This document shows positions 63,083 through 64,000 of a stretch of DNA of 64,000 nt, piece after piece. Every line of letters starts with the position of its first letter. Within the stretch, counting starts at the first letter, position 1. Under the pieces are notes generated by a model. The model was not told the origin of the DNA and made no database searches. It saw nothing but the letters and a program-made list of their open reading frames with translations. The stretch covers positions 57,499 through 121,498 of the forward strand of contig JANYLQ010000061.1 of the NCBI GenBank assembly GCA_025363755.1, given 5' to 3'. Source of the stretch: Hyphomicrobiales bacterium (lineage in GTDB: Bacteria; Pseudomonadota; Alphaproteobacteria; Rhizobiales; Aestuariivirgaceae). A program made the translations under genes and the position numbers.

Positions 63083-64000
63083 TTATTCCGAAATCTTAGC
63101 CACAACGCCGGCACCGACGGTGCGTCCGCCTTCGCGGATGGCAAAGCGCAGTTTCTCTTCCATGGCAATTGGCGTGATCAGCTCAACATCAAACGAGATG
63201 TTATCGCCAGGCATCACCATTTCAGTGCCTTCTGGAAGGGTTACTACGCCCGTCACGTCAGTCGTGCGGAAGTAGAATTGCGGGCGGTAGTTGTTGAAGA
63301 ATGGCGTGTGACGACCACCCTCTTCCTTGGTCAAGATATAAACCTCAGCCTTGAACTTCTTGTGGGGCTTTACAGAACCCGTCTTGCAAAGAATTTGACC
63401 GCGCTCAACGCCTTCACGTTCAATACCACGAAGCAAAGCGCCGATGTTGTCGCCAGCTTGACCTTGATCAAGAAGCTTGCGGAACATTTCAACGCCCGTG
63501 CAAGTGGTCTTGACAGTGTCGCGAATGCCGACGATTTCAATTTCTTCGCCAACCTTCACAATGCCGCGCTCAACACGACCCGTCACAACCGTACCACGGC
63601 CAGAGATCGAGAACACATCTTCAATCGGCATCAAGAAGGGCAGATCAATCGGACGGTTTGGCTGTGGAATATAGGTGTCCACGGCTTCCATCAACTTCAA
63701 AATAGCTTCACGGCCAATCTCAGGATTGGTGCCATTGAGCGCACACAAAGCCGAGCCATGGATGATTGGAATATCATCGCCTGGGAATTGATATGAAGAA
63801 AGAAGCTCACGAACTTCCATTTCAACGAGATCCAACAATTCTGGATCGTCAACCATGTCAACCTTGTTCATGAATACAACAAGCGCTGGAACACCAACCT
63901 GACGGGCAAGCAGAATGTGCTCGCGGGTTTGTGGCATTGGGCCGTCAGAAGCTGACACAACCAGAATACCGCCGTCCATTTGGGCCGCACCAGTGATCAT
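63083..64000 (-). CDS. tuf: Elongation factor Tu (5' end outside window)
   Basis: EF-Tu carries aminoacyl-tRNA to the ribosome. The visible 305 residues run from [11 protein letters not shown] to the C terminus [11 protein letters not shown]; about 91 residues with the P-loop and switch regions are beyond the right edge. The guanine motif [10 protein letters not shown], the SAL motif (GSALCAL), and domains 2 and 3 ([43 protein letters not shown]) are intact. Confidence 0.98.
   Translation of the reverse strand: MITGAAQMDGGILVVSASDGPMPQTREHILLARQVGVPALVVFMNKVDMVDDPELLDLVEMEVRELLSSYQFPGDDIPIIHGSALCALNGTNPEIGREAILKLMEAVDTYIPQPNRPIDLPFLMPIEDVFSISGRGTVVTGRVERGIVKVGEEIEIVGIRDTVKTTCTGVEMFRKLLDQGQAGDNIGALLRGIEREGVERGQILCKTGSVKPHKKFKAEVYILTKEEGGRHTPFFNNYRPQFYFRTTDVTGVVTLPEGTEMVMPGDNISFDVELITPIAMEEKLRFAIREGGRTVGAGVVAKISE

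Overview
The window is chromosomal DNA of an alphaproteobacterium, most likely of the order Hyphomicrobiales (Rhizobiales). The evidence is the alphaproteobacterial gene order (clpS-clpA, sdhE-mfd beside a divergent recG, the str-S10-spc-alpha ribosomal block led by tuf), a homospermidine synthase, a GTTC-N7-GTTC SOS box in front of ssb, and the typical ParE, GyrA and ClpA sequences. Base composition is moderate and the density of real genes is high. I cannot name the genus. I saw no tRNA, rRNA, CRISPR array, intact insertion sequence or prophage.

Layout. 1-4730 (minus): clpA (cut by the left edge), clpS and parE. 4731-7268 (plus): a structured leader, three small membrane proteins and an APC-family permease, closed by a terminator. 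7271-8535: three small unrecognised envelope genes. 8597-12463: homospermidine synthase, an orphan YejA-like binding protein and a FrnE/DsbA-like protein. 12465-13588: a secreted protein and a DUF2306 membrane protein whose start codons are divergent and almost touch. 13572-20609: mfd, sdhE, recG, DUF502 and DUF454 genes. 20771-24314: a SEL1-repeat protein, a DUF898 membrane protein and an M48 protease. 24321-29263 (minus): gyrA, two periplasmic proteins and ssb. 29427-31666: a 48-residue orphan gene divergent from a LysR regulator, a YkgJ-type cysteine-cluster protein, and two small secreted peptides sharing a C-x10-C motif. 31838-32236 holds no gene but several hairpins. 32237-37085: recQ and uvrA, divergent.

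37082-38868 is the most disturbed stretch. A two-gene DUF4258 toxin/antitoxin-like cassette lies between two copies of the uvrA 3' end. It is followed by a lone secreted protein, a cluster of GATTACGG repeats with a short interrupted reading frame, a palindromic repeat and an orphan Phd-type antitoxin. 38912-44992: a small membrane protein, DUF72, DoxX, an lrp-degP-rarA operon and a divergent ornithine decarboxylase. 45094-49031: a secreted orphan and a probable two-component c-di-GMP system (REC-EAL response regulator plus GAF-PAS histidine kinase). 49047-64000 (minus): the ribosomal superoperon from tuf (cut by the right edge) to rplQ, including secY, adk and rpoA.

How parts connect. Ornithine decarboxylase makes putrescine and homospermidine synthase turns it into homospermidine, so two polyamine steps are in the window, about 34 kb apart. 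A perfect 17-bp palindrome between lrp and the decarboxylase is a good candidate operator. uvrA and ssb, both DNA-repair genes, carry a possible and a clear SOS box. The best candidates for something undescribed are the uvrA-flanked cassette, the permease with three small partner proteins, the C-x10-C secreted peptides, and the REC-EAL regulator with an unusual N-terminal domain.
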